Positions 10,945 through 21,039 of a stretch of DNA of 64,000 bases are shown piece by piece. How positions within the stretch are numbered: the first letter of the stretch is position 1; each line of letters starts with the position of its first letter. This DNA is from Pseudo-nitzschia pungens (taxonomy: Eukaryota > Bacillariophyta > Bacillariophyceae > Bacillariales > Bacillariaceae): contig CM074758.1 in the NCBI GenBank assembly GCA_037355855.1, positions 5,119,001-5,183,000 of the forward strand, in the 5' to 3' direction. Both the position numbers and the translations under genes were made by a program. Under the pieces are notes generated by a model. That model ran no database searches. It had not been told where the DNA came from and worked only from the letters and a program-made list of their open reading frames with translations.

Positions 10945-13074
10945 ATGCCTCATCGACGCACCCAACAAAGCACTCCCTTTCCCGCATCCTACCAAGATCA
11001 ATACAAAGACCTCCGGTCCATTATCACCGCATCCCATTCTCTTTTTGATCGTCCACTGGCCTCTGACGACTCCGACAACATGTCCGCTGAGCCTCCCGCA
11101 GACACGGCAATCGCTGATGCCTCCACCAACAACACCCCAACTGAAACCACCCCTGATGCTGCCGCCGCCAGTCCACTTCCAAGGGCTGCTGCCAGCAACC
11201 TAACCACACACTTCGATCACCATTGTGCTCGTGCCCTTGCCGCACTGTTTGATGTCAGTGATCCGCAATCCTTACTCTGTAATGCTCTCATTGCTTCTGG
11301 CATTACCACATGGCGCAAATTCATTCGATTGACTGCGCCCCTTGTCAACCAACTCCAGTACCGTGATACTCGCAACAACTACTTTGACCTTCCCCCTTTC
11401 ACCTCTATCCAACTGCTCCAATTTGTCAAATTCCGTGATCACCTCAACGCCTTGAAACAACCTTACCGTGATGTCACTCTTTACACGGCTGACGCATTTG
11501 ATGCTTTTGTTGACGATCTCGACGATGATACTATCATGTGTCCTCCTCGGTCATCTGTTTCTTTCCCCAGTTCCGTTTCCCCTTCCACTCTCCGGCCCTC
11601 TAAAAGCGAAGACCAAATCAAGTTTGAACAATGGACCAAATGTTCCCATGATGTCACTGTTTTCAATGTTTATAAAAATGACGCCCGTTTTGAAACCTGG
11701 GTCACTGGATTTCGTGCCCAGCTGGCTGAATACGATATTGATGTCGACACCTTCCTTGACCCTGACTGGGACCATTCCAATCTTACCCCATTTGGAAAGA
11801 AATTGTTCGACAAACAATGCAAATTCTTTTGGGTCCTCCTACTTCGGGTCTTCCGCTCTGACCTTTCCTACACCTGTGTCCAGAGTCACACCAGCACCTG
11901 CGATGGAAGAGCTGCCTACTTTGAGTTCCTCAACCTCCGAGAATCCACACACACTCATGAATTTGATGTGGCTGGACAATCACAGCTCCTTCAACGCCTC
12001 AACCTCGCCGACTGGAAGGACTCCACTGTCCGTTTCTTTACTAAATGGTTTGAAATCTACGACAATCTCTGCCAGATGACTGCTCCTGCTCTCCCTATGA
12101 AATATCACATGCTTCGTTCCACTCTTCTCCATGCTGTCGCTTCTAATGCTAGCCTCAGTGACCAATTTTCTAAGCTTCCGATGCCTCCTGCACATGCCTC
12201 TGATTCCGTTGAAGTTCAACACATTCTTCAACTCAAGACCACGCTACTCGCCGAAGCCACTCGATTGGATGCCCGTGCTGTTCTCACCTTACCCAAATCC
12301 AGAGCCGATATGAACTTCCAGGCCAATTTTCACAGTGCCTTCCCTTATATTGACTCCTCTGCGTTCACCGATGACTTTGTCAATGACGTTAACACCTACG
12401 CTGCGTTCCGTGCTAGTTCCACATCTGATAGCTCTGTTGACCCTTTGGCCTTGTCCCATCGCCTTCCCCATGCCATATGGTCTACCTTGAGCCCTGTTGC
12501 TAAGCAACTCTGGACTCAATTCCCATTTGCTGACCGCCAAAAGATTGTTCTCAACCTGAACCCCAACAAATTTCCTGAGCCTCAACCCAGTCCCACGCCT
12601 GGTTTTGGCCAACCTGTTGGACGTCACGCATACTTCCATTCCACCCATGCTTCCCCTGAACAAACTAGCCCTGATCCCCTTTCCAGTGCTCCTCCTGATG
12701 ACATGTCACCTGATACTGTTGTTACGGACGCCTCCGATGCTCTGGTTACCCAATGGATTGCCCGGCAGCACGGTTCCAAACCCACCGGCTCATACCAACA
12801 ACTAGCCAAGAAGGGCTCTCTATATACACACCCAACTCCTTCCACCATCGGGAAATCACCTTCCAAATCAAAGCTTCCCCTCGCCTCTTCCATGTCACCT
12901 GGCCATCCCGCTCGGCTCCTTGCTGACAACCCCAAGGCCCCTACCAAACTTGTTGCCCGCATGGCTGATGGCTCTCAATCTGTTGTTGCTCACTTTGATG
13001 ACCCTATCGCTGGCCAATCTGTTACTCATCTTCTCCAAACGCACACCAGTCCTCACAACTGGTCACTCTGCTAA
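10945..13074 (+). CDS. Copia-type Gag protein, intact
   Basis: 709 codons from the ATG at 10945 to the TAA at 13072. The protein would form the virus-like particle of the retrotransposon. It is closely similar along its whole length to the product of 24917-27046 and clearly homologous to the Gag parts of H and I; shared blocks include RFETWVTGFRAQL, FFWVLLLRVFRSDLS, DALVTQWIARQHGS and LVARMADGS. There is no classical zinc knuckle. The frame is undamaged although no pol is attached, which suggests recent mobility or selection on Gag. It ends at SPHNWSLC, exactly where the H and I proteins go on into the protease. Confidence 0.88.
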   Translation: MPHRRTQQSTPFPASYQDQYKDLRSIITASHSLFDRPLASDDSDNMSAEPPADTAIADASTNNTPTETTPDAAAASPLPRAAASNLTTHFDHHCARALAALFDVSDPQSLLCNALIASGITTWRKFIRLTAPLVNQLQYRDTRNNYFDLPPFTSIQLLQFVKFRDHLNALKQPYRDVTLYTADAFDAFVDDLDDDTIMCPPRSSVSFPSSVSPSTLRPSKSEDQIKFEQWTKCSHDVTVFNVYKNDARFETWVTGFRAQLAEYDIDVDTFLDPDWDHSNLTPFGKKLFDKQCKFFWVLLLRVFRSDLSYTCVQSHTSTCDGRAAYFEFLNLRESTHTHEFDVAGQSQLLQRLNLADWKDSTVRFFTKWFEIYDNLCQMTAPALPMKYHMLRSTLLHAVASNASLSDQFSKLPMPPAHASDSVEVQHILQLKTTLLAEATRLDARAVLTLPKSRADMNFQANFHSAFPYIDSSAFTDDFVNDVNTYAAFRASSTSDSSVDPLALSHRLPHAIWSTLSPVAKQLWTQFPFADRQKIVLNLNPNKFPEPQPSPTPGFGQPVGRHAYFHSTHASPEQTSPDPLSSAPPDDMSPDTVVTDASDALVTQWIARQHGSKPTGSYQQLAKKGSLYTHPTPSTIGKSPSKSKLPLASSMSPGHPARLLADNPKAPTKLVARMADGSQSVVAHFDDPIAGQSVTHLLQTHTSPHNWSLC

Positions 13075-13447
13075 CATGCTTACATTTCCTCTCCTTCATG
13101 TCCTCTGCCTCATTCCCTTCCGTCATCTGGGGCGTTCTCTTCAGAGATGCCATTGGAAATATGCAGAGTCCCAACAACCTCCACTCAACCTTCTCAACTC
13201 CCACACATTCCTGCTTCTTTCAAACCCCAAACATGGGGCACATCTTCCAGCTGATATGCCCCACAACATGGGGCGTACTTGCCCAGCAACATAAGGCACA
13301 TCTTCAAGCTCTGTGCCATCACTCATCCACATGGGGCGCATCTCACCTGCGCTATTGCCCATCCCTTTATTCAATGTGGGGCGCAACCTATGCGCTATTG
13401 CCCATACTCGCTTTCATTTATTTCTGTATGTGTCACAGCTCCAACAT
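13075..13447 (+). other. 3' region of copia 1, PPT-like repeats
   Basis: Non-coding. It contains at least four copies of the box ATGGGGCGC/ATGGGGCAC (near 13232, 13270, 13331 and 13374), resembling the GATGGGGCG that lies directly against the 3' LTR at 20601-20608. It ends with AT at 13446-13447, the target of transposon D. Confidence 0.7.
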
Positions 13448-13815
13448 CGTCCGAAAACTGGTTCGCGACCCATCGCGACCAATCGCGACCTGATCGCGAC
13501 CCAATCGCAACTTGTCTAAAAAAAACGCGACCCCAATTTTTTATTTCACAACCTTTTTTCCATTATTCTCAACTTTTTTCCATTATTCTCAACTATATTT
13601 CTCCCTTTTCTCAACTCCCCCAACGTTTCGAGGAAAATGTTCTGATCTAGACCCTGATATTCAGTCCCTCGTCACATTTTCATTCCATTTTACACATTTG
13701 ACACATTAGACTCAACACAACCAATAATTTTTAATCAAATTTACTTCAATCACACAAAAGTGTTCCGTCGTGCAAAAATTGTACAGGGAGATACCGGTAT
13801 GTAGAAAAAAAAAAT
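13448..13815 (+). promoter_or_regulatory. Left arm of transposon D: TIR and subterminal boxes
   Basis: After the TIR come boxes of the form TCGCGACC spaced 10-11 bp apart (about 13462-13510), then AT-rich sequence homologous to the left arms of A, B and C until about 13772. Regularly spaced subterminal boxes are typical transposase-binding sites; that role is inferred. Confidence 0.7.
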
Positions 13816-15410
13816 TTAATACAGGGGGGACAGCAAGCAGCAGCAACGCGTCGATAATACAGGGGGACAGCAAGCAGCAAGCAGCAGCAACGCGTCGATA
13901 ATAAAGGGGGGACAGCAAACAGCAACGAACGCGTCGAAAATACAGGGGGGACAGCAAGCAGCAGCAACGGGTCGATAATACAAACGCGTCGATAATACAG
14001 GGGGGGGGACAGCAAGCAGCAGCAACGCGTCGATAATACAAACGCGTCGATAATACAAACGCGTCGATAATACAGGGGGGGGCACAGCAAGCAGCAGCAA
14101 CACGTCGATAATACAGGGGGGACAGCAAGCAGCAGCAACGCGTCGATAATACACCAGGGACAGCAATCAGCAACGCGTCGATAATACAGGGGGGGACAGC
14201 AAGCAGCAACGCGTCGATAATACAGGGGGGGACAGCAAGCAGCAACGCGTCGATCATACAGGGGGGGGACAGCAAGCAGCAGCAACGCGTCGATAATACA
14301 GGGGGGGACAACGCGTCGATAATACAGGGGGGACAGCAAGCAGCAACGCGTCGATAATACAAACGCGTCGATAATACAGGGAGACAGCAAGCAGCAACGC
14401 GTCGATAATACACCAGGGGGGACAGCAAGCAGCAGCAACGCGTCGATAATACAAGCAACGGGTCGATAATACAGGGGGGGACAGCAAGCAGCAACGCGTC
14501 GATAATACACCAGGGGGGACAGCAAGCAGCAGCAACGCGTCGATAATACAAGCAACGGGTCGATAATACAGGGAGACAGCAAGCAGCAACGCGTCGATAA
14601 TACACCAGGGGGGACAGCAAGCAGCAGCAACGCGTCGATAATACAAGCAACGGGTCGATAATACAGGGGGGACAGCAAGCAGCAACGCGTCGATAATACA
14701 GGGGGGGACAGCAAGCAGCAGCAACGCGTCGATAATACAAGCAACGCGTCGATAATACAGGGGGGACAGCAAGCAGCAACGCGTCGATAATACACCAGGG
14801 GGGACAGCAAGCAGCAGCAACGCGTCGATAATACAAACGCGTCGATAATACAGGGAGACAGCAAGCAGCAACGCGTCGATAATACACCAGGGGGGACAGC
14901 AAGCAGCAGCAACGCGTCGATAATACAAGCAACGCGTCGATAATACAAGCAACGCGTCGATAATACAAGCAACGGGTCGATAATACAGGGGGGACAGCAA
15001 GCAGCAACGCGTCGATAATACACCAGCAGGGGGGACAGCAAGCAGCAACGCGTCGATAATACACCAGCAGGGGGGACAGCAAGCAGCAACGCGTCGATAA
15101 TACACCAGGGGGGACAGCAAGCAGCAACGCGTCCATAATACACCAGCAGGGGGGACAGCAAGCAGCAACGCGTCGATAATACAGGGGGGATAATACACGA
15201 GAATATTTTTTAAAGAACTATCGCGTCGATAATACACCAGGGGGGACAGCAAGCAGCAACGCGTCGATAATACAGGGGGGGACAGCAAGCAGCAAGCAGC
15301 AACGCGTCGATAATACAGGAGGGACAGCAAGCAGCAGCAACGCGTCGATAATACAGGGGGGGGGGGACAGCAAGCAGCAACCAACGCGTCGATAATACAG
15401 GGGGGATAAT
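13816..15410. repeat. GTCGATAATACAGG minisatellite in D
   Basis: Dozens of units of 20-40 bp built from CGCGTCGATAATACA, GGGGGGACAGC and AAGCAGCAGCAA in varying combinations. It is open in several frames, giving repetitive apparent proteins that I do not accept. Confidence 0.95.
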
Positions 15411-16756
15411 ACACGAGAATATTTTTAAAGAACTCTTGCCGTGGTCGTCTTTCCTTGTCAGCGATCGTATCGGTCGTTCCCCTTTTCAGCAATCGTATCG
15501 GTCGTTCCCCTCCGTCTCCGTCGTTCGTCTCACTCGTACGGATTATTTCGATCCGTCGCTCCTTTTCGCAACAACCGAAAATCGTAGGGGTGTCGTTTTT
15601 CTCTGGAAAGACGAAATTTAAAAAAACAAAATTTAAAAAAACAACGACAAACCGTTAGTACCCTCGTCGTCCCCGTCCGAAGCGATCGTAGCGATCGTAC
15701 CCGCCGTCGTCCCTGTCCGAAGCGATCGTACCTTCCTCTTTGTTGTTGCCGTCGTTCCCCTATGGAAAGACGAAAGTAAAAACAACAACAAACACCCTGT
15801 TAGAAGCGATCGTAGCGACCGTAGCGACCGTAGCGACCGTACCCCCGTCGGCCATCTCTGGAGCGATCGTACCTTCGTCGTCGTCGTCCGTCTCCGCACC
15901 AATCGGTTGTGATTTTCGTCTTCGTTGTTTTCAATATCAGTACGTCGTATATCTGGGTAAGCCAGGTAGTTCCAGGACTTCAACACACCCAACCTCCGTG
16001 ATATGAATCAGACAACAGAGCAGAAAGCAAGAGCGGCCGTTCTCAAGCTCCCCACAGCATGTGTGTCTTTTTCAAAAGAGATGGTCCCGGTGCCTGATGG
16101 CTAGGTTAAACTGGACCGGCCAGAATATTCCGATGCAAGAATTGAAACGAAAATGAAAATTATGACACATCCTGTACGAGGGAGATGTGGGGCGGAAAAT
16201 CGATCTGCCACTGTGACGTAGTGCTTTAGTGCTTTATTACAGTGCTTTATTACGTGTGCTTTGCTTTACGGTACTGTGTGTACAGGCTGAGTGGAAAAAA
16301 TGACAGCAATGTACGTACTTTACAGTACTAAGTGTACAGGCTGAGAAAAAAAATGACAGGTCTGTGCATACCCGTTCCTAGTAGGTACCGACAGTACGTA
16401 CAGGCTGGGGATGTGTAGGTGGTACGTATAAACTGTACGTACGGTACTGGTACAAATCTTTTGGCGGTACGTATAAACTGTACGTACGGTACTGGTACAA
16501 ATCTTTTGGCGCGAAGTGGTGGAGGTACGGTAACTTAGTGTTGGTACATATTATACAGGATGAGGCTTCCCCGAGATGGTGGTAGCATTAAAAGATGGAG
16601 AGAACACCTATTTAGCAGTAGTAGACAGTAATAGTGGCACTACTGGATTGTATGCAGTTGGTATTGTTGGTTCGAGTCCCATCATGGGAATGTCTTTTGC
16701 TACATCACGATGCAATAGCAATATTTTTGCTGCGAAGCACATGTCACAATAAGTGA
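15411..16756. other. Middle of D: CT-rich block and single-copy sequence
   Basis: CGATCGTA/CGTCGTC-rich sequence to about 15900, then unique sequence with ATCTGGGTAAGCCAGG (near 15950) that recurs in B and C. GGTTCGAGTCCCATC near 16672 resembles a tRNA T-arm or B box. No gene. Confidence 0.7.
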
Positions 16757-18900
16757 GCTATTCAGTTATTCAATGGTGACACCGAAATTATTGGTGCTTT
16801 TGGAATACTTCTTTTTGAATACTCTTGCCCATGCATAGGATCAGGAATATTCACACTGGAATCACACAAAAATTGGCCACATCCATTCAGATGTTTGATT
16901 TTACAGTATTTTCTAGTAAATTTTCCAGTAGTGAACCAAATATTACTTATTCAGTGGTGACACCCAAATTATTGGTGATTTTTGAATACTTCTTTTTGCA
17001 TACTCTTGCCCATGCATAGGATGAGGAATATTCACACTGGAATCATACAAATATTGGCCAGATTTGTTCAGATATTTGATTTGGTACTTTTTTCTAGTGA
17101 ATTCCGCAGTAGTGGAAGAAATATTAATTATTGAGTGGTGACACCCATACCATTGGTGATTTTTGAATACTTCTTTTTGAATACTCTTGCCCATGCACAG
17201 TATGAGGAATATTCACACTGGAATCACACAAAGAATGGCCAGATTCATTCAGATATTTGATTTTACAGTATTTTCTAGTAAATTCTGCAGTAGTGGACCA
17301 AATATTAATTATTCAGTGGTGACATCCAAATTATTGGTGATTTTTGAATACTTCTTTTTGAATACTCTTGCCCGTGCATAGGATGAGGAATATTCACACT
17401 GGAATCACAGAAATATTTGCCAGATTCATTCAGATATGTGATTTGGTACTTTTTTCTAGTAAATTCCGCAGTAGTGGAATAAATATTAATTATTCAGTGG
17501 TGACATCCAAATTATTGGTGATTTTTGAATACTTCTTTTTGAATAGTCTTGCCCATGGATAGGATGAGGAATATTCACACTGGAATCATACAACTATTGG
17601 CCAGATTCATTCAGATATGTGATTTGGTACTTTTTTCTAGTAAATTCCGCAGTAGTAGAACAAATATTAATTATTCAGTGGTGACACCCAAATTATTGGT
17701 GATTTTTGAATACTTCTTTTTGCATACTCTTGCCCATGCATAGGATGAGGAATATACACACTGGAATCATACAACTATTGGCCAGATTCATTCAGATATG
17801 TGATTTGGTACTTTTTTCTAGTAAATTCCGCAGTAGTAGAACAAATATTAATTATTCAGTGGTGACACCCAAATTATTGGTGATTTTTGAATACTTCTTT
17901 TTGCATAGTCTTGCCCATGCATAGGATGAGGAATATACACACTGGAATCATACAACTATTGGCCAGATTCATTCAGATATGTGATTTGGTACTTTTTTCT
18001 AGTGAATTCCGCAGTAGTAGAACAAATATTAATTATTCAGTGGTGACATCCAAATTATTGGTGATTTTTGAATACTTCTTTTTGAATAGTCTTGCCCATG
18101 GATAGGATGAGGAATATTCACACTGGAATCATACAAATATTGGCCAGATTCATTCAGATATGTGATTTGGTACTTTTTCTAGTAAATTCCGCAGTAGTAG
18201 AACAAATATTAATTATTCAGTGGTGACACCCAAATTATTGGTGATTTTTGAATACTTCTTTTTGCATACTCTTGCCCATGCATAGGATGAGGAATATACA
18301 CACTGGAATCATACAACTATTGGCCAGATTCATTCAGATATGTGATTTGGTACTTTTTTCTAGTGAATTCCGCAGTAGTGGGCCAAATATTAATTATTCA
18401 GTGGTGACACCCATACCATTGGTGATTTTTGAATACTTCTTTTTGAATAGTCTTGCCCATGGATAGGATGAGGAATATACACACTGGAATCACACAACTA
18501 TTGGCCAGATTCATTCAGATATTTGATTTGGTGCTTTTTTCTAGTGAATTCCGCAGTAGTTAACCAAATATTAATTATTCAGTGGTGACACCCATACCAT
18601 TGGTGATTTTTGAATACTTCTTTTTGAATACTCTGGCCCGTGCATAGGATGAGGAATATTCACACTGGAATCACACAAATATTTGCCAGATTCATTCAGA
18701 TATTTGATTTGGTACTTTTTTCTAGTAAATTCCGCAGTAGTTAACCAAATATTAATTATTCAGTGGTGACATCCAAATTATTGGTGATTTTTGAATACTT
18801 CTTTTTGCATACTCTTGCCCATGTATAGGATGAGAAATATTCACACTGGAATCACACAAAGCTTGGCCAGACTCATTCCGATATTTGATTTGGTACTATT
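16757..18900. repeat. 181-bp satellite array in D, about 12 units
   Basis: The phrase ATTCAGTGGTGACA recurs with a step of 180-181 bp (near 16949, 17310, 17491, 17672, 17853, 18034, 18214, 18395, 18575 and 18757). Units share TTTTTGAATACTTCTTTTTG and CCAGATTCATTCAGATAT. Confidence 0.96.
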
Positions 18901-19505
18901 CTTGCTGCTTGTAATAGTAGTACAGTTATACACTGCTGCTACATACTACTGCAGTGCGTAGGTAGTAGTACATAAGAGATAGTCAAAAATTATGGCGCAG
19001 CAGGGCAGGCTCTCTGTGGTTTAGGTGGCGCGCGATATCACCATCAGGTTTCTACTGGTTTCTACTATTACTTCAGTACGGTACACACTACTAGTAGTAA
19101 CTCTACTGCTATCATGTAGAAGAAATCAATTCTCAGCAAATAAATGCATGACAGAAAATGCATGTGTCGGTCGTAAATCTTACTTCACATAACTTGGGGT
19201 CGAAATGGAACAAGAAAGACGGCAACTGAAATATAATGAGATGGAAATGGTAAGTGAACCACATCAAGGTTGGAGGAGGTATTAATCATGGATTTTGATT
19301 CGTCTAACTGTGCATCATTGACTTGCCTGCTTGCTCCTGATAGGGAGGCGACTGCAACTGCTGATGAAATAGGATGCAATGGCAAATGAAATATAATGCA
19401 ACGGTGAGTGAAGCACATCAAGATCTGGGGTATTGATAATGGATTTCAATTGTTCTAATTCTGCATTGAGTTGCCTGCTTGCTACTGATTGGGAAGAATC
19501 AACTT
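18901..19505. other. Spacer between satellites in D
   Basis: AT-rich sequence rich in GTAGTA, conserved in B and C (near 51330 and 60950). No gene. Confidence 0.65.
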
Positions 19506-20000
19506 TAATGCGACGGGGCAACTGAAAAATTATGCGATCGCAACTGACACATAATGCGATCGCAACTGAAATATGATGCAATCGCAACTGACATATAATG
19601 CGATCGCAACTCAAATATGATGGGATCCCAACTGAAAAATGATGCGATCGCAACTGAGGAAATATGATGATGCGATCGATCGCAACTGAAATATGATGCG
19701 ATCCCAACTCAAATATGATGCGATCGCAACTGAGGAAATATGATGATGCGATCGCAACTCAAATATGATACGATCGCAACTGAGGAAATATGATGATGCC
19801 ATCGCAACTCAAATATGATGCGATCCCAACTGAGGAAATATGATGATGCCATCGCAACTCAAATATGATGCGATCCCAACTGAGGAAATATGATGGGATT
19901 GCAACTGAAATATGATGCGATCCCAACTCAAATATGATGCGATCGCAACTGAAATATGATGCGATCGCAACTGAAATTTGATGCGATCACAACTCAAATA
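19506..20000. repeat. GCGATCGCAACT short tandem repeat in D
   Basis: About 18 units of roughly 22-28 bp, consensus GATGCGATCGCAACTGAAATAT, some with GATCCC instead of GATCGC. Only a few units remain at the matching place in B and C, so this block expanded in D. Confidence 0.92.
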
Positions 20001-20554
20001 TGATATAGGAAGTAAATTTGTGTGGTGGTGGGAACAAGAAAAAACGAATTGAGAATAAAATTGTTACTATAAATTCTAAAATTTTTTTGAAAGATTGACT
20101 GGTTTTGCATCACAGTAATTCAAAATTTCTTAGGTGAGGGTCGCAATTCGTGTGAGGAGAGGGGTCGCGATTTCTGGAGTAGTCCATAATTTTTGTGAAG
20201 AATTTTTTGAATGTATGCTGGAATTTCTTGAGGGGTGTGCCGGGAAATAATTTGTGTCGTGTTCAAAAAAAAAGAATTAATTTTTTTTAAAAAAGCACGA
20301 GAAAATTAGAATGGGGTTGATTAATTTGATTAAGTGACTGAAGAAAAAAAATTGAGTCTTAAAAAAAATCGGGTCGAGTATGAATTTTTTTTTTTTTTTT
20401 TCGTAATTTTCGTAATTGAGGTAGTTACTGGGTCGCGATTGGGGTTGCGAATTGCGAGAGAGCTAGGAATCGAGCTACGTCAAAATGAGCCAGGAATAAA
20501 TCGCGACCCCCCTAAATAAATTCTTGGGAGGGGTCGCGAACCAGTTTTCGGACG
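20001..20554 (+). promoter_or_regulatory. Right arm of transposon D
   Basis: AT-rich arm homologous to the right ends of B and C, ending in the inverted repeat. It carries fewer GTCGCGA boxes than the left arm: one in the terminal repeat and one about 45 bp inside. Confidence 0.7.
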
Positions 20555-20556
20555 AT

Positions 20557-20608
20557 GTCCATGACAACGAAGAAAGATTCTCTTGCTTCCCTGATCATAG
20601 ATGGGGCG
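20557..20608 (+). other. End of copia 1 interior with polypurine tract
   Basis: This resumes the copia 1 interior after D. GATGGGGCG directly abuts the 3' LTR and is the likely polypurine tract for plus-strand priming. Confidence 0.65.
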
Positions 20609-21034
20609 TGTTAAATTGTAACCGTGACACGATTCATCCCATACGCGCACCATGCGCAAAATAGTTTTCTACAGGGTTTCCAGTACTGCTTGTAAACAAG
20701 CAGCAAACACAACAAGACAGCAATGTCGATTCCCCGACAAGATTGATGTCTTCACTTCTTTAGTTTAACTCTGATTTGAATACCTTGATACCTACATCCT
20801 GCTCCCTGAGCAACTCCCTGTAGAACTACAAATCTAGGATCTAACTGACTGTGCCAAGTGGTAGTTAGAATAGATCCGGCCAACTGTCTTCCCCTTTGGT
20901 CGTAGTGGTGAATCCGAGACTATCGATAGAACAGACCGGCACCTCAACCGGTTTGCATGCCTTTGCCATTACAACCAACAATATCTCCAAGCTTGCTCCT
21001 TATTCCCTGAGCTAAGCTCAGCTACATTTTAACA
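20609..21034 (+). repeat. 3' LTR of copia 1
   Basis: 426 bp, one difference from the 5' LTR, followed by the duplicated target ACCAT. Confidence 0.95.
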
Positions 21035-21039
21035 ACCAT

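Larger units (their letters stand above)
13448..20554 (+). mobile_element. Non-autonomous DNA transposon D, satellite-filled
   Basis: 7107 bp with 24-bp terminal inverted repeats starting CGTCCGAAAACTGGTTCGCG, and a 2-bp target duplication AT (13446-13447, 20555-20556). The empty site is present in the sister element E (reverse complement near 24590), which confirms the ends. No transposase frame is present. Inside, in order: left arm, GTCGATAATACAGG minisatellite, CT-rich block, about 181-bp satellite, GCGATCGC repeat, right arm. It should be mobilised by a transposase such as that of element A. Confidence 0.9.
9643..21034 (+). mobile_element. Gag-only copia element (copia 1), split by DNA transposon D
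   Basis: Two 426-bp LTRs (9643-10068, 20609-21034) differ at one base by my comparison. They are flanked by the 5-bp duplication ACCAT (9638-9642, 21035-21039). The ends are TGTTAAATTG and ATTTTAACA. The internal part has a primer-binding site, a repeat-rich leader, one intact 709-codon gag, and about 430 bp of 3' sequence, but no protease, integrase or reverse transcriptase. Without D the element is about 4.3 kb. It is non-autonomous and recent. Confidence 0.93.

Noticed and set aside
13712..15492. Long open frames (up to about 470 codons) over the minisatellite, also at 54128-56192 and 56615-58254
   Set aside because: They exist in several frames at once because the repeat unit lacks stops. 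The products are monotonous repeats of CIIDALLLAVPP type with no start context or domain.
16560..16695. A tRNA gene (GGTTCGAGTCCCATC with partly pairing ends), also near 52988 and 59312
   Set aside because: The interval is too long, the acceptor stem has mismatches and no anticodon arm can be drawn. At most a tRNA-derived remnant in the DNA transposon.
13816..18900. CRISPR-like arrays
   Set aside because: The repeats are tandem and degenerate with no unique spacers of constant length, in a eukaryotic transposon. No cas gene is present.
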